NCBI RefSeq assembly: GCF_000350105.1 | Contig: NZ_CAIY01000036.1 | Coordinates: forward strand, 1 to 33,139 | From: Richelia intracellularis HH01 | Lineage (GTDB): Bacteria > Cyanobacteriota > Cyanobacteriia > Cyanobacteriales > Nostocaceae | Length of the DNA stretch: 33,139 nt | Reading direction: 5' to 3' | Shown here: piece after piece, positions 19,217 through 28,986 of the stretch | How the letters are laid out: every line of letters starts with the position of its first letter | How positions within the stretch are numbered: position 1 is the first letter of the stretch | Program-made: the position numbers and the translations under genes | The notes under the pieces: model-generated | What the model saw: the letters and a program-made list of their open reading frames with translations, nothing else | The model's database searches: none | What the model was told of the DNA's origin: nothing

Positions 19217-19832
19217 GCGCTGAATATTTATCCATGCTTGAGGTCAAGAAAATCTCATAATTAATAGCAGTTGCATATTTTATATGGTTTTTGTGAATAA
19301 AGTTTCTTGGAAAATAACCCATTCATTGTAAGTCATAAGGATTTTCTCTATCATTGCTAATGATACTATCAAGAATAGTGGCTTAAAAGTTCTTGATATA
19401 GGAGATTAGCTACAACGTAATCAAGATTACAACAGAGTTTTAAGTAAGGTGCACTAGGAAAAAGTTCAGTCAGTAAAAACAGTTCTTATTTACCTATATA
19501 CAATTCCCTATGAAAATATTAGAATGATTTTGCCATTAGTATTTTGTGAGTAAAGCTACCGCCGACGCATAAACAAAAATAAGTGGCAAGTTATATAAAC
19601 TAGCTAATGCAGTATTTGAGTTTAGCTCTTTAACAGTAATAAGGAGTAAAAGAGCTAAAACATGACAGATAGAAATAGTAAGGTCAAGCTATTATCGCCA
19701 TAGTTGGGGAATTGTTAGGAGCTACTTATCTTTATTCAATAGTAAATTTAACTGGTAATTAGAACTAACAAATATATTTACTGTTGTAATTCCTCTATTC
19801 ACAATTGAAAACATTTCAAACCCAAAATTTTT
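19217..19832. other. fbp-zwf gap; no recognisable transaldolase gene
   Basis: In Nostoc relatives a transaldolase gene (tal) is part of this cluster. At 616 bp this gap is too short for an intact tal (about 1.1 kb), and I could not recognise transaldolase segments in any frame. It contains a small open-frame relic (19662-19762) and an 11-bp inverted repeat (TTTAGCTCTTT at 19621, complement at 19649) that places the AAGGAG of that frame in its loop. Confidence 0.6.
19662..19762 (+). pseudogene. Candidate 33-aa single-membrane-span miniprotein, frameshifted
   Basis: The ATG at 19662 follows AAGGAG (19641-19646, 15 nt away). As written it reads MTDRNSKVKLLSP and stops. If one A is added near 19681 it reads MTDRNSKGQAIIAIVGELLG and then ATYLYSIVNLTGN to a stop at 19762, a typical small one-helix membrane protein. 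I do not recognise the family. The good composition of the second frame suggests a real former or current small gene, but the short length leaves chance possible. Confidence 0.35.
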
Positions 19833-21362
19833 ATGGTCAGCTTGCTAGAAAATCCCCTGCGAATCGGTCTACAACAGCAGGGGATGTCCGAACCCCAGAT
19901 CATAGTTATCTTTGGTGCTTCTGGAGACCTTACTTGGCGTAAACTTGTCCCAGCTCTATACAAACTACGCCGAGAAGGTCGCATTGCTCCAGAAACAACG
20001 ATTGTTGGCGTTGCTCGTCGCGATTGGAGCCACGATTACTTTCGTGAACAAATGCGTAAGGGTATGGAAGAAATATATGGAGGAGTTGAGCCAGAAGAAT
20101 TATGGTCAGATTTTGTTAAAGGTTTATTTTATTGTTCTGGTAATATTGATAACCCCCAAAGCTACCAGAAACTAAATACATTTTTATCTGAGTTGGATAG
20201 GCAAAGAGGAACTAGGGGTAACCGTATGTTTTATTTGTCGGTTGCTCCCAACTTTTTCCCAGAGGCAATTAAACAGCTCGGAACAGCAAGAATGTTGGAT
20301 GATTCCTATAAACATCGTCTAGTAATTGAGAAGCCTTTTGGCAGAGACTTGGCTTCTGCAAAAAGCCTCAACGCAGTAGTAGGTAAGTACTGTGTTGAGG
20401 AGCAGATATACCGGATAGATCACTATCTAGGCAAAGAAACAGTACAAAACTTATTAGTATTCCGGTTTGCTAACACTATTTTTGAACCCTTGTGGAACCG
20501 GCGCTATGTTGATCATGTTCAAATTACTGTAGCAGAAACAGTGGGTGTAGAAGATAGGGCTGGATATTATGAAAGTTCCGGGGCCTTGAGAGATATGTTG
20601 CAGAATCACTTAATGCAATTATTTTGCTTGACAGCAATGGAAGCCCCCAATTCGATGGATGCAGACAGTATTCGGACTGAAAAAGTAAAGGTACTGCAAG
20701 CTACCAGATTATCTGATGTCCATAACTTGGAGCGTTCAGCAATCCGCGGCCAGTACAGTTCTGGTTGGATGAAAGGCAAACCTGTACCTGGGTATCGTGA
20801 AGAGCCGGGTGTAGATATCAACTCTACTACACCAACTTATGTGGCAACTAAATTTATTGTAGATAATTGGCGTTGGCAAGGTGTTCCTTTCTACCTACGT
20901 ACAGGAAAACGAATGCCAAAAAAAGTTAGTGAGATTTCCATCCATTTCCGTGATGTACCTTCTCGGATGTTTCAGTCTGCTTCTCAACAGATCAACGCTA
21001 ATATTTTAACCATGAGAATTCAGCCAAATGAAGGGATTTCCCTCCACTTTGATGTCAAAATGCCAGGAGCAGAATTCCGTACCCGCTCTGTAGATATGGA
21101 CTTTAGTTACGGATCTTTCGGCATTGAAGCTAAGTCTGATGCTTATGATCGCTTATTTCTGGATTGTATGATGTGCGATCAAACGCTATTCACTAGGGGA
21201 GATGAAGTGGAAGCAGCTTGGCAAATTGTAACACCTGCCCTTTCTGTTTGGGATTTGCCTTCCAATCCAAGTTTAATTCCGAAGTATGAGGCTGGGACCT
21301 GGGAACCAGTTGAAGCAGAGTTACTAATTAACCAGGATGGCAGGCACTGGCGTAGACTATAG
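19833..21362 (+). CDS. zwf: Glucose-6-phosphate 1-dehydrogenase
   Basis: This 509-aa enzyme has the NADP-binding fingerprint [12 protein letters not shown] (GASGDLT at 28-34), the substrate and catalytic motif RIDHYLGKE (194-202) and family length. It oxidises glucose-6-phosphate to 6-phosphogluconolactone, making NADPH. In heterocysts this is the main reductant source for nitrogenase. Cysteines lie at 187 and 445; I recall Cys187 and Cys445 as the positions proposed for thioredoxin-linked redox control of cyanobacterial G6PDH. The partner gene opcA follows after 161 bp on the same strand. The start [13 protein letters not shown] matches the cyanobacterial N-terminus; no ribosome binding site is evident. 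Confidence 0.96.
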   Translation: MVSLLENPLRIGLQQQGMSEPQIIVIFGASGDLTWRKLVPALYKLRREGRIAPETTIVGVARRDWSHDYFREQMRKGMEEIYGGVEPEELWSDFVKGLFYCSGNIDNPQSYQKLNTFLSELDRQRGTRGNRMFYLSVAPNFFPEAIKQLGTARMLDDSYKHRLVIEKPFGRDLASAKSLNAVVGKYCVEEQIYRIDHYLGKETVQNLLVFRFANTIFEPLWNRRYVDHVQITVAETVGVEDRAGYYESSGALRDMLQNHLMQLFCLTAMEAPNSMDADSIRTEKVKVLQATRLSDVHNLERSAIRGQYSSGWMKGKPVPGYREEPGVDINSTTPTYVATKFIVDNWRWQGVPFYLRTGKRMPKKVSEISIHFRDVPSRMFQSASQQINANILTMRIQPNEGISLHFDVKMPGAEFRTRSVDMDFSYGSFGIEAKSDAYDRLFLDCMMCDQTLFTRGDEVEAAWQIVTPALSVWDLPSNPSLIPKYEAGTWEPVEAELLINQDGRHWRRL

Positions 21363-21523
21363 AATTTTAGATTTTAAATTTTGGGTTTTAGACTAGAAAA
21401 TTGGAGAAGGAAAGTTAATAAGTATTAAATAGTAAAAATACTCTCAATACTGAATCTTAACTTCTCTATCTTCAAGTCTATAATGCAAATCCCAAATCAA
21501 AGTTCCAAAACCTATAATTTATT

Positions 21524-22888
21524 ATGACTCCCCAAGCTCCAACTATTTTTTCACTTCAAGCTCCTAAGGATGTTTCGCTTACAGAAATTGAAGCAGAACT
21601 TAATCAACTCTGGCAAAGTTATGGTATCGCTGGAGATGATGGTACATTACCAGTAGCGACTAGGGCTACCACTTTTACCTTGGTAGTTTATGAACCAGAA
21701 TTAACCCAGTATTTATTGGCTGCTGCAGGTTTTTATAATGGTCCAATTGATGGTATTCTAGGACCTCAAACAGAAGCTGCACTTATAGAGTTTCAGAAGC
21801 AACATGGATTATCAGAAACTGGAACTTCAAACACTGAAACACTAGATATGTTAAGGAAAGTAGACAACCAATGCCATAGTACAGCCGATGATGAGATTAT
21901 TATTTCTTATAGTGTAGATAGCAAAAGCCCCAGAATTGCAGATGAAATTGCCCTGCGCAATCCTTGTCGGATTATTACATTATCTCCCATTGCCGGAGAT
22001 GATGAGGGTGTAAAAGCTCAAGTATCTGCTTACTGCCCTATTCAGAAACAATCATCCAGTACTTTGGTGTGTTGTGAATATATTAACTTAACGGGTACAA
22101 CTGCCGCCTTGGAAAGAATTGGTGGTATGATACCTGCATTACTAATAGGTGGTTTACCTAAATTCCTATGGTGGAAAGCCACACCTGATCCCAATAATCC
22201 TCTATTTAAGAAATTAGGATCTGTTTGTAATAATGTAATAGTTGATTCCTGCAACTTTAACGAGCCGGAAAATGATTTGCTAAAGTTGAGAGAACTTGTG
22301 GAGACCGGAATACCTTTAGCTGATTTAAATTGGGGTCGTCTTGCAGCCTGGCAAGAATTGACAGCACAAGCTTTTGACCCGCCACATAGAAAGACAGCTG
22401 TATGGGAAGTAGATAGAGTTAAGATTGATCATGAAAAAGGTAACCCTGTCCAGGCACTATTATTTTTGGGGTGGTTGGCAAGTCGTCTGCAATGGCAACC
22501 AAGTACCTATAAGCAAGAGTTTGGGGATTATAACATTAGGAAGATTAGTTTTATTACTGATAAACAAAGACAGGTAGAAGCAGAGTTAACAGGGGTACCT
22601 GTTGCTAATGTTGGTAATGTTGTGGGTGATTTAATTGCCCTAAGTCTAAGCTCCAGTGAATCACAGACAAATTGTAGCACTCTCATCTGCTCAGAGACTG
22701 GTGGTTGTATGCGCATGGAAACTCATGGTGGGGCACAATCAACAGGTTCATTCCAACAGATAAGTTCTCTTCCTGAGCAAAAAGCTGAGGTTTTATTGGG
22801 CCAGCAATTACAACGTTGGGGTCGTGAGGTTTTGTTTGAAGAAAGTCTTCGGATAACTGGAGAAGTGCTGAAATTGGCAGCGAAATAA
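21524..22888 (+). CDS. opcA: G6PDH assembly/redox-activation protein OpcA
   Basis: This 454-aa protein is the OpcA allosteric partner of glucose-6-phosphate dehydrogenase. The N-terminal SLQAPKDVSLTEIEAELNQL and the later GGLPKFLWWKATPDP and LNWGRLAAWQELTAQ are family-typical. Between about residues 52 and 112 lies a peptidoglycan-binding-type segment (YLLAAAGFYNGPIDGILGPQ, then TEAAL, FQKQHGL), which I believe is common in the cyanobacterial form. OpcA promotes G6PDH oligomerisation and activity and links it to thioredoxin. Nine or more cysteines are present, including a CC pair in STLVCCEY. A hairpin about 70 bp after the stop is the likely end of the zwf-opcA transcript. Confidence 0.94.
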   Translation: MTPQAPTIFSLQAPKDVSLTEIEAELNQLWQSYGIAGDDGTLPVATRATTFTLVVYEPELTQYLLAAAGFYNGPIDGILGPQTEAALIEFQKQHGLSETGTSNTETLDMLRKVDNQCHSTADDEIIISYSVDSKSPRIADEIALRNPCRIITLSPIAGDDEGVKAQVSAYCPIQKQSSSTLVCCEYINLTGTTAALERIGGMIPALLIGGLPKFLWWKATPDPNNPLFKKLGSVCNNVIVDSCNFNEPENDLLKLRELVETGIPLADLNWGRLAAWQELTAQAFDPPHRKTAVWEVDRVKIDHEKGNPVQALLFLGWLASRLQWQPSTYKQEFGDYNIRKISFITDKQRQVEAELTGVPVANVGNVVGDLIALSLSSSESQTNCSTLICSETGGCMRMETHGGAQSTGSFQQISSLPEQKAEVLLGQQLQRWGREVLFEESLRITGEVLKLAAK

Positions 22889-25236
22889 ATCGCATTTTAT
22901 GAGTTTAGCACTGTTCATTAGTATTGATTTTTCACTATCACTTAGTTCTTTATATAATCTAGTTTCCAGCTTATAGCTGGAAACTAATCCCATTTACTCC
23001 TAAGTTCTTAACAAGAAATAGGTCCCAAAAGATAACATTTTAAAGTTTAAATATTAGAACTATATTTGCTTAAAAGACTTGATAGGATTAAAGTCGACCT
23101 TACTAATTTGAAACCAATTACTGCCAATTTACCCTTTGTCTAGCTTTTGAAAAGCTAGGTATGATTTTAAATATATTTCTTAGTGTAAACCTTATAAAAA
23201 CAGTGTGTTTGTAAGTAATATTAGTAAGGCTTAACCTAATAATCTGGATATAAGCACAATATAATAAAGCTATCATCAATCTAAATTAATAGAGCCAAAC
23301 CGGATATTCCAAAACATTAAATCGTTATATATCAGTTATTAAGAACGACTGACTTCCCATATTTTTATGCAAGGATTGATATAGAAAATTTTGACTTAGT
23401 TTGATGCGGATGTTATTGAGTTTGCACATATTTCCGCAACAGGTGTAAAGTTCTGATCAGCTGAAAATATTTTGTGATATAAGGAATTTAATTTGTGTGA
23501 GAATAGAACATTATAAGAATTTTACCTGGGGCAGTTGATAATTATAGGCTAAAATCTATAGTGATAGCTATTCAGAAATTAAGGTTTTAATAGTGATAAG
23601 AATTCAAAGTATCTAAAGTATAGGTGATATGTGAGAGTGTTCTTGATATCAACGACTTCTCAAACAGGTTAATAAATCTCAGAAATAAATTTGCTTGATT
23701 ATCACCTGGATATTTGCTCTCCTCAATAAATTGTATGTAGTGGGTAATATATTTTTGGTGTTTGATTATCCAAGTATTTTGAGTTTAGCAGTATGCATAA
23801 ATCAAGGCAGTTATGTGTTTCTAAGAATCCTGCTTATTAGGGCAGACCTTTGGTAAGCCTATATAACTTTAGTAATTAGCTTATAACTTATGAAGTATAT
23901 TCTAAGAAACAAAAGTCTTTTTATTTTTTCTCATAACCCAAATAAAATTAGGTTAATTAGCATGACTTTTTCTTGAATACAAATTAATTAAAACCTTCCA
24001 TTAAATCTGCAGTAATATTATGGCTTGTTTGTTAAGTTACAGGCATTTACAGATATAAATATTTCTGATTTATGGTGACAACTACCCTTTTAAGGTGTTA
24101 CCTTACATATATATAATTGTAAATTGCTGCTATTAGCTATTACTATTAGATTACCAGTATAATCAGAAATTTTTTATATTTCTCTTATCTTTTAATTCAT
24201 CTAATTCTCGACGATAAACAAATAATACCCAGGTTTTTTATATCATGATAATACTATGATATAGTACCATGATATCTAATATTTCCTAAGATAAAATAAC
24301 TTACCTGTAATCCTAATATGTAGTATGTACTATCAAAATTAAGCTCACCACTTTAGTAGATATATCATATGATTATTATCATCATATTTCACTGTAAATA
24401 TAAATATATTCTTACAAGCTATCTATACCTATTGATATTAAATTGATATTAAAAAGATGATTCCTTAACTATATGTTTTATAAAACTTCAAAATATTGGA
24501 CAATATTTTGAATATATGAATACTCCACTTGATATAAGATAAATATATTTTTATTCCCAATTATTATATTTCTAGGCTAAATTTGTAGGTAACCTAAGGT
24601 ATAATTATTAATGTCAATATTGAATATTTACCAACAAAATTTATAACCAGTAAAATTTACATTCGCTAAATACGTATATGAGTTCAATATGTGAAAAACT
24701 TTCACGTTGATCTAACTAGTTACAACCATATTTTATTACAAGCATTCAGAAAATCTATCGAAAATTTATATAAAACAAATACTACAAAATTTCTATATCA
24801 TTAATAGACTTGTTTTAGGGTTTATTTCTGCAAGAATTTATTCAATATTTAACAATATAAAAAATCTCACTTAAAACCTTTCAATGCTTTGTGAATAATA
24901 TGTTTAGAGTCTGGTTAATAGTTAATCAGAAGTTGGTTCTCTTAAAATTTAAATATTAGTCTACAATCAAATTATCTAAGATAATAAATAGTTGTTATTA
25001 TTGTATTCTGTGTTTATGCATTTATTATTATTCTACATTCATATTAAACCAAAGCATCTTTATAATACAATACTTAAAAAGTATAGAAAGTTGATAAATT
25101 TAAGTGTAGATAAAAATTCTTACTCCTAACCCCACTGCTACCTTGTATATAATCACTAACATTGGTTATATAGCTGAATTAAGATAGATTTTATGATGGA
25201 AATATTGACTTTTTAATCTCCCCTGATAGCAACATT
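22889..25236. other. 2.35-kb gene-poor spacer before the tldD2-tldE2 pair
   Basis: No open frame of note on either strand, no tRNA and no repeat array. Apart from the opcA hairpin it has a small 8-9 bp stem at 23140-23158 (CTAGCTTTT-AAAAGCTAG). The sequence is uniformly AT-rich and looks like worn-down former coding DNA. I looked here for a short peptide gene that could be a TldD/TldE substrate and found none I could support. Confidence 0.5.
22960..22986 (+). terminator. Perfect 12-bp hairpin, 3-nt loop, after opcA
   Basis: TAGTTTCCAGCT and its exact complement flank the loop TAT, about 70 bp after the opcA stop. No long T-tract follows. It probably marks the 3' end of the zwf-opcA transcript. 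Confidence 0.7.
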
Positions 25237-26688
25237 ATGTGGTCTAAATTAACAGAAGCGATTACTCAGTTTGATATTCCTGCCGATTGGGTTGGTATTA
25301 GGTCAGTAAAAGAAACTGTATCCAATCATCATGTCCGAGATGGTTTACCAGTCAATAATGGTAAAACAAGGTCTCTGGGAGCAATGGTAGAAGTATTAGT
25401 TGATGGCTGTTTAGGCTATGCAGCGACTAATTCCTTAGCATTATCAAGTTTACAAGCGGCTGCAAATCAAGCATATAAACAGGCAACTACTAATCGAAAA
25501 TGGTGGATATATCCCTTCTTGACCAAGAGTGAGCGCCCTAAAACAATTGGACAATATATTTCTCCTTTTCTAGAGACGTTAGATTCTATCAACTCGGGGG
25601 AAATGAATGATTTGTTAATACGTATTTGTCATACCCTGAAGGTATCTGACAAGATAGTCCATACTGCTGCCAATGCTGACATTAGTGAAAAGCAGATATG
25701 GTTTGTCAGCAGTAATGGTTCAGAAGTATATCAAAAGTTTATACTAATTGGAACACACTATGCAGCAACATCCCAAGAAGGGCAAATTGTCCAGCGACGT
25801 ACTAATAATGGATGGCAAGCCAATTCCTATCAAGGAGGGTTAGAACTTTTCAAACAGGATTACATGTGGCATCGCATAGAGGAAATTGGTAAGCAGTCTA
25901 TAGAATTACTTGATGCTAGACAATGTCCTCATGCTAATACAAATCTGCTACTTGCTCCTGATCAGATGATGTTACAAATCCATGAAAGCGTGGGGCACCC
26001 GCTAGAAATTGATCGTATTTTGGGGGATGAACGTAACTATGCTGGGGGTAGTTTCATCACCAAGGAAGATTTTGGCACTCTAAAATATGGTTCTCCATTG
26101 ATGGATGTGACTTTTGACCCGACTATCTTAGGAGAACTGGCCAGCTACAGCTTTGATGATACGGGAGCATTAGCAAAAAAAGAATATTTAATAAAAGGGG
26201 GTAAATTAATAAGGGGTTTAGGAAGTCTGGAAAGTCAAAAACGTGCAAATCTTCCTGGAGTAGCTTGTGCCCGTGCATGTTCTTGGAATCGACCACCAAT
26301 TGACCGTATGGCAAATTTGAACTTAGAACCAGGAACAGCATCTCTAGAGGAGATAATTGCGGATGTAGAATATGGAATCTATATGGAATCCAACCGTTCT
26401 TGGTCCATTGATGATCGCCGTTACAAATTCCAATTTGGTTGTGAATATGGCAAATTAATTGAAAATGGCAAATTTACTAAAACCTTGCGTGATCCTAACT
26501 ACCGCGCTACTACCCCCCAGTTTTGGCATAGTTTAAGTGAAATTGGTAACTCTTCTACATATAAAATATATGGTACACCCTTCTGTGGTAAGGGAGAACC
26601 TAACCAGGCAATTTGGGTAGGTCATGGTTCCCCAATTTGTTTATTTACCAATATTGAGGTTTTTGGTGGTGGCAATATGGAATCGTAG
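25237..26688 (+). CDS. Second TldD family metalloprotease subunit
   Basis: This 483-aa protein carries the zinc motif HExxxH (HESVGH, H249/E250/H254) and a conserved C-terminal cysteine in GTPFCGKGEPNQ (Cys450), the expected third ligand. It is clearly diverged from the TldD at 15.6-17 kb: the post-motif sequence is PLEIDRILGDERNYAGG rather than LSEADMAYENPE. A TldE-like gene follows after 101 bp on the same strand, so the two probably form a heterodimeric protease acting on unfolded or small peptides. Substrate is unknown and no precursor peptide gene was seen nearby. The ATG start has no strong ribosome binding site. Confidence 0.9.
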   Translation: MWSKLTEAITQFDIPADWVGIRSVKETVSNHHVRDGLPVNNGKTRSLGAMVEVLVDGCLGYAATNSLALSSLQAAANQAYKQATTNRKWWIYPFLTKSERPKTIGQYISPFLETLDSINSGEMNDLLIRICHTLKVSDKIVHTAANADISEKQIWFVSSNGSEVYQKFILIGTHYAATSQEGQIVQRRTNNGWQANSYQGGLELFKQDYMWHRIEEIGKQSIELLDARQCPHANTNLLLAPDQMMLQIHESVGHPLEIDRILGDERNYAGGSFITKEDFGTLKYGSPLMDVTFDPTILGELASYSFDDTGALAKKEYLIKGGKLIRGLGSLESQKRANLPGVACARACSWNRPPIDRMANLNLEPGTASLEEIIADVEYGIYMESNRSWSIDDRRYKFQFGCEYGKLIENGKFTKTLRDPNYRATTPQFWHSLSEIGNSSTYKIYGTPFCGKGEPNQAIWVGHGSPICLFTNIEVFGGGNMES

Positions 26689-26789
26689 AATTTTGTCATA
26701 TCAAACCTTGCCTTTAATCTATATTTCCTTGATAAAAAAGCCTACGGAATTCTAGGGTGTTGTACTTTCCCTATTATTACAATTAAACA

Positions 26790-28142
26790 ATGAATAACGA
26801 CAAAATATCAGCTTTAGAAGTCAGCTTTAATCAACTGGCCGAAATCCTAGTGGAAAAGAAACAACAAGATGAGTACTTCACCTTCAAACTTAGTTGGGAA
26901 CAAAGCCAATTTACTCGATTCAACCATGCTCGAGTTAGGCAAATAGGCTGTGTTATCGATGGTTGGATTGAGCTTAAATTAATGTACAACCAGCGTAGTA
27001 ATTACCGTCGCTTTCCCTTTGTAGGGAATTTTGAACTGGATTGGAAACAGTTATATCAAGCTCTACAAGAGTTACGCCAGGAAATATCATACTTACCACT
27101 GGACCCCTACTTAGTCCTACCCGTAGGAAATAATAATAATAATAGTCATGAATTGTATCCAGGGGAGTTGTTATCGGAAGACTCCCTAGTCTATAGTATT
27201 CTTTCAGAAGTTGAAGAATTAGACTTTACTGGCATTTATGCTGGGGGAGTAACTACTAGAGGTTATGCTGATTCCTGTGGCCAGAAACACTGGTTTGCTA
27301 GTGATTCTTTTACCTTAGACTATTCAATTTTTAACTTAGAAGGACAGGCTGTTAAAGGTAATTTTTTTGGTAGTCGATGGCATCAAGATACTTATAGGAA
27401 GAAAATCGCAGATTCAAAAAGACAATTGCAATTACTATGTACTTCTACCAGAAAAGTTCCTCGGGGAAAGTATAGAACGTATCTCGCTCCTGCAGCAGTA
27501 TCCGAACTATTAATGATGCTTTCTTGGAAGGGAATTAGTGAAGCAGATATTCAGCAAGGAAACAGTTCACTGGCCGAACTTTACCATCAGGAAAAAGCTT
27601 TATCTCCCATATTTTATGTCAAAGAAAATTTGAACCTAGGTTTAGTACCTCGTTTTAATCAATGGGGAGAAATTGCTGCCCCAGAATTACCTATAATTGA
27701 AAAAGGGGTTTTAGTTAACACCCTAGCTAATTCTAGAACTGCCAAAGAATACGGCAAAATTCCCAATGGTGCCAACGCTTCTGAAACTTTACGTAGTCCA
27801 GAAATTAGTCCGGGTACTTTAACTTCAGAAGAGATTTTACCTCAGTTAGATACAGGTTTGTATATATCAAATTTACACTACCTTAACTGGAGTGATTGCT
27901 CTACGGGGAGAATTACAGGTATGACTCGCTATGCTTGTTTTTGGGTTGAAAGTGGGAAAATAGTTGCTCCTATTGAAAACCTACGTTTTGATGAAAGCCT
28001 ATACTGTTTTTGGGGCAAAAATTTGCTCGATTTAACAAACTTCCAAGAATTTATCCCCGAAGTTGATACTTATGAAAGTCGTCAACTAGGAGGTAGTTTA
28101 GTTCCTGGAATGCTAGTAAAGGATTTTACATATACCCTTTAG
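26790..28142 (+). CDS. TldE/PmbA-like protease partner subunit
   Basis: This 450-aa protein belongs to the TldD/PmbA superfamily but has no HExxxH, as expected for the non-catalytic TldE subunit. Family-like features are the middle LVPRFNQWGEIAAPELPIIE, the NSRTAKEYGK...NGANAS segment and the C-terminal GGSLVPGMLVKDF. TldE pairs with TldD to form the peptide-threading protease; here the partner is the gene 101 bp upstream. A short Asn run (NNNNN near residue 114) lies in a loop and may be neutral expansion in an AT-rich genome. A perfect 21-bp hairpin follows the stop by about 80 bp and probably ends the operon. Confidence 0.88.
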   Translation: MNNDKISALEVSFNQLAEILVEKKQQDEYFTFKLSWEQSQFTRFNHARVRQIGCVIDGWIELKLMYNQRSNYRRFPFVGNFELDWKQLYQALQELRQEISYLPLDPYLVLPVGNNNNNSHELYPGELLSEDSLVYSILSEVEELDFTGIYAGGVTTRGYADSCGQKHWFASDSFTLDYSIFNLEGQAVKGNFFGSRWHQDTYRKKIADSKRQLQLLCTSTRKVPRGKYRTYLAPAAVSELLMMLSWKGISEADIQQGNSSLAELYHQEKALSPIFYVKENLNLGLVPRFNQWGEIAAPELPIIEKGVLVNTLANSRTAKEYGKIPNGANASETLRSPEISPGTLTSEEILPQLDTGLYISNLHYLNWSDCSTGRITGMTRYACFWVESGKIVAPIENLRFDESLYCFWGKNLLDLTNFQEFIPEVDTYESRQLGGSLVPGMLVKDFTYTL

Positions 28143-28222
28143 TTCTATTTTTTAAAAGCTTTAAACACCTCATATTAGTATGATAGTCAGACTTTTATAT
28201 TGCTTAATATTTTCCTAATTTT

Positions 28223-28270
28223 TCATTAAAGTAATCATTTTGGAATTATCCAAAATGATTACTTTAATGA
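28223..28270 (+). terminator. Perfect 21-bp hairpin after tldE2
   Basis: TCATTAAAGTAATCATTTTG G pairs fully with its complement around the loop AATTAT. It lies 80 bp after the tldE2 stop. No T-tract follows, but the stem itself is long and uninterrupted. Confidence 0.75.
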
Positions 28271-28540
28271 GGTCTTATCTGTCATCCAGAAAATAATGGT
28301 CTTATTTCTAATTCTAAATCTATTATGATAGGCTTAATTATTATTTGTAAAGATATATTTATGACTATTATTGCAAATACTATAGGTTATTTTAACAAAA
28401 TAAAATCAACTTTTAACTAATCTCATTATGTTAAAAAGTATCAATCAATAATCATTATATTGACTTAGTAATGTAATCAAAATCATTTCCATATATAGGG
28501 ATGATAAATCTTTATAAGATAATTATTTTCAATAGTCAAT

Positions 28541-28574
28541 ATGAGGTAATTTTGTAGCTAAAAAATTACCTCAT
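28541..28574. repeat. Perfect 13-bp inverted repeat, 8-nt loop
   Basis: ATGAGGTAATTTT and its exact complement flank GTAGCTAA. On the minus strand AAAATTACCTCAT..., about 410 bp past menE, is rather far for a simple menE terminator. Confidence 0.55.
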
Positions 28575-28986
28575 TCCTCAAAGATTAGGAATACTCTAAT
28601 AATACTTTTTATCTGAATCTCAGATGAGTTTATAAAGTTATGGATATTATATGTATTGATTACTTTGCTATGATTATAGTTATATATGCACAAAATTCTA
28701 AAATGTACGAGCAGTAATTCATAGTCCTTATTGTACAATATATATTTAAGTTTCTGGAATCTTGTTAATAAAGTGCATATTTTTTTGAACTATATCTCAA
28801 GTTATAATCATCTTCAAGAGGGTATCTTCAAACTCCAAAGTCTATTCTAAAATGCATCCTTATATCTAAAGCTAAATAGTTAAACTAATCCTTGTTTAAA
28901 TTGAACTTGTAGGGTATTTATTTTTTAATAGTTAAAGAGCAAATAAGAAGCTTAACACTATTTACTTCCTATGGTATCTCCATTTT

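Larger units (their letters stand above)
28143..28986. other. Convergent spacer between tldE2 and menE
   Basis: AT-rich, no genes. It contains two perfect hairpins (28223 and 28541, annotated separately), the first probably closing the tldD2-tldE2 transcript and the second possibly the menE-side transcript. Confidence 0.55.

Noticed and set aside
22683..22993. Minus-strand frames opposite the opcA 3' end
   Set aside because: They are shadows of the opcA coding sequence and share its codon periodicity in the wrong frame.
24236..24276. ATCATG-rich imperfect inverted repeat
   Set aside because: Pairing is interrupted and made of simple AT words, so chance is likely.
25237..28142. RiPP gene cluster around tldD2-tldE2
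   Set aside because: No precursor peptide, cyclodehydratase, exporter or other modification gene lies within several kb.
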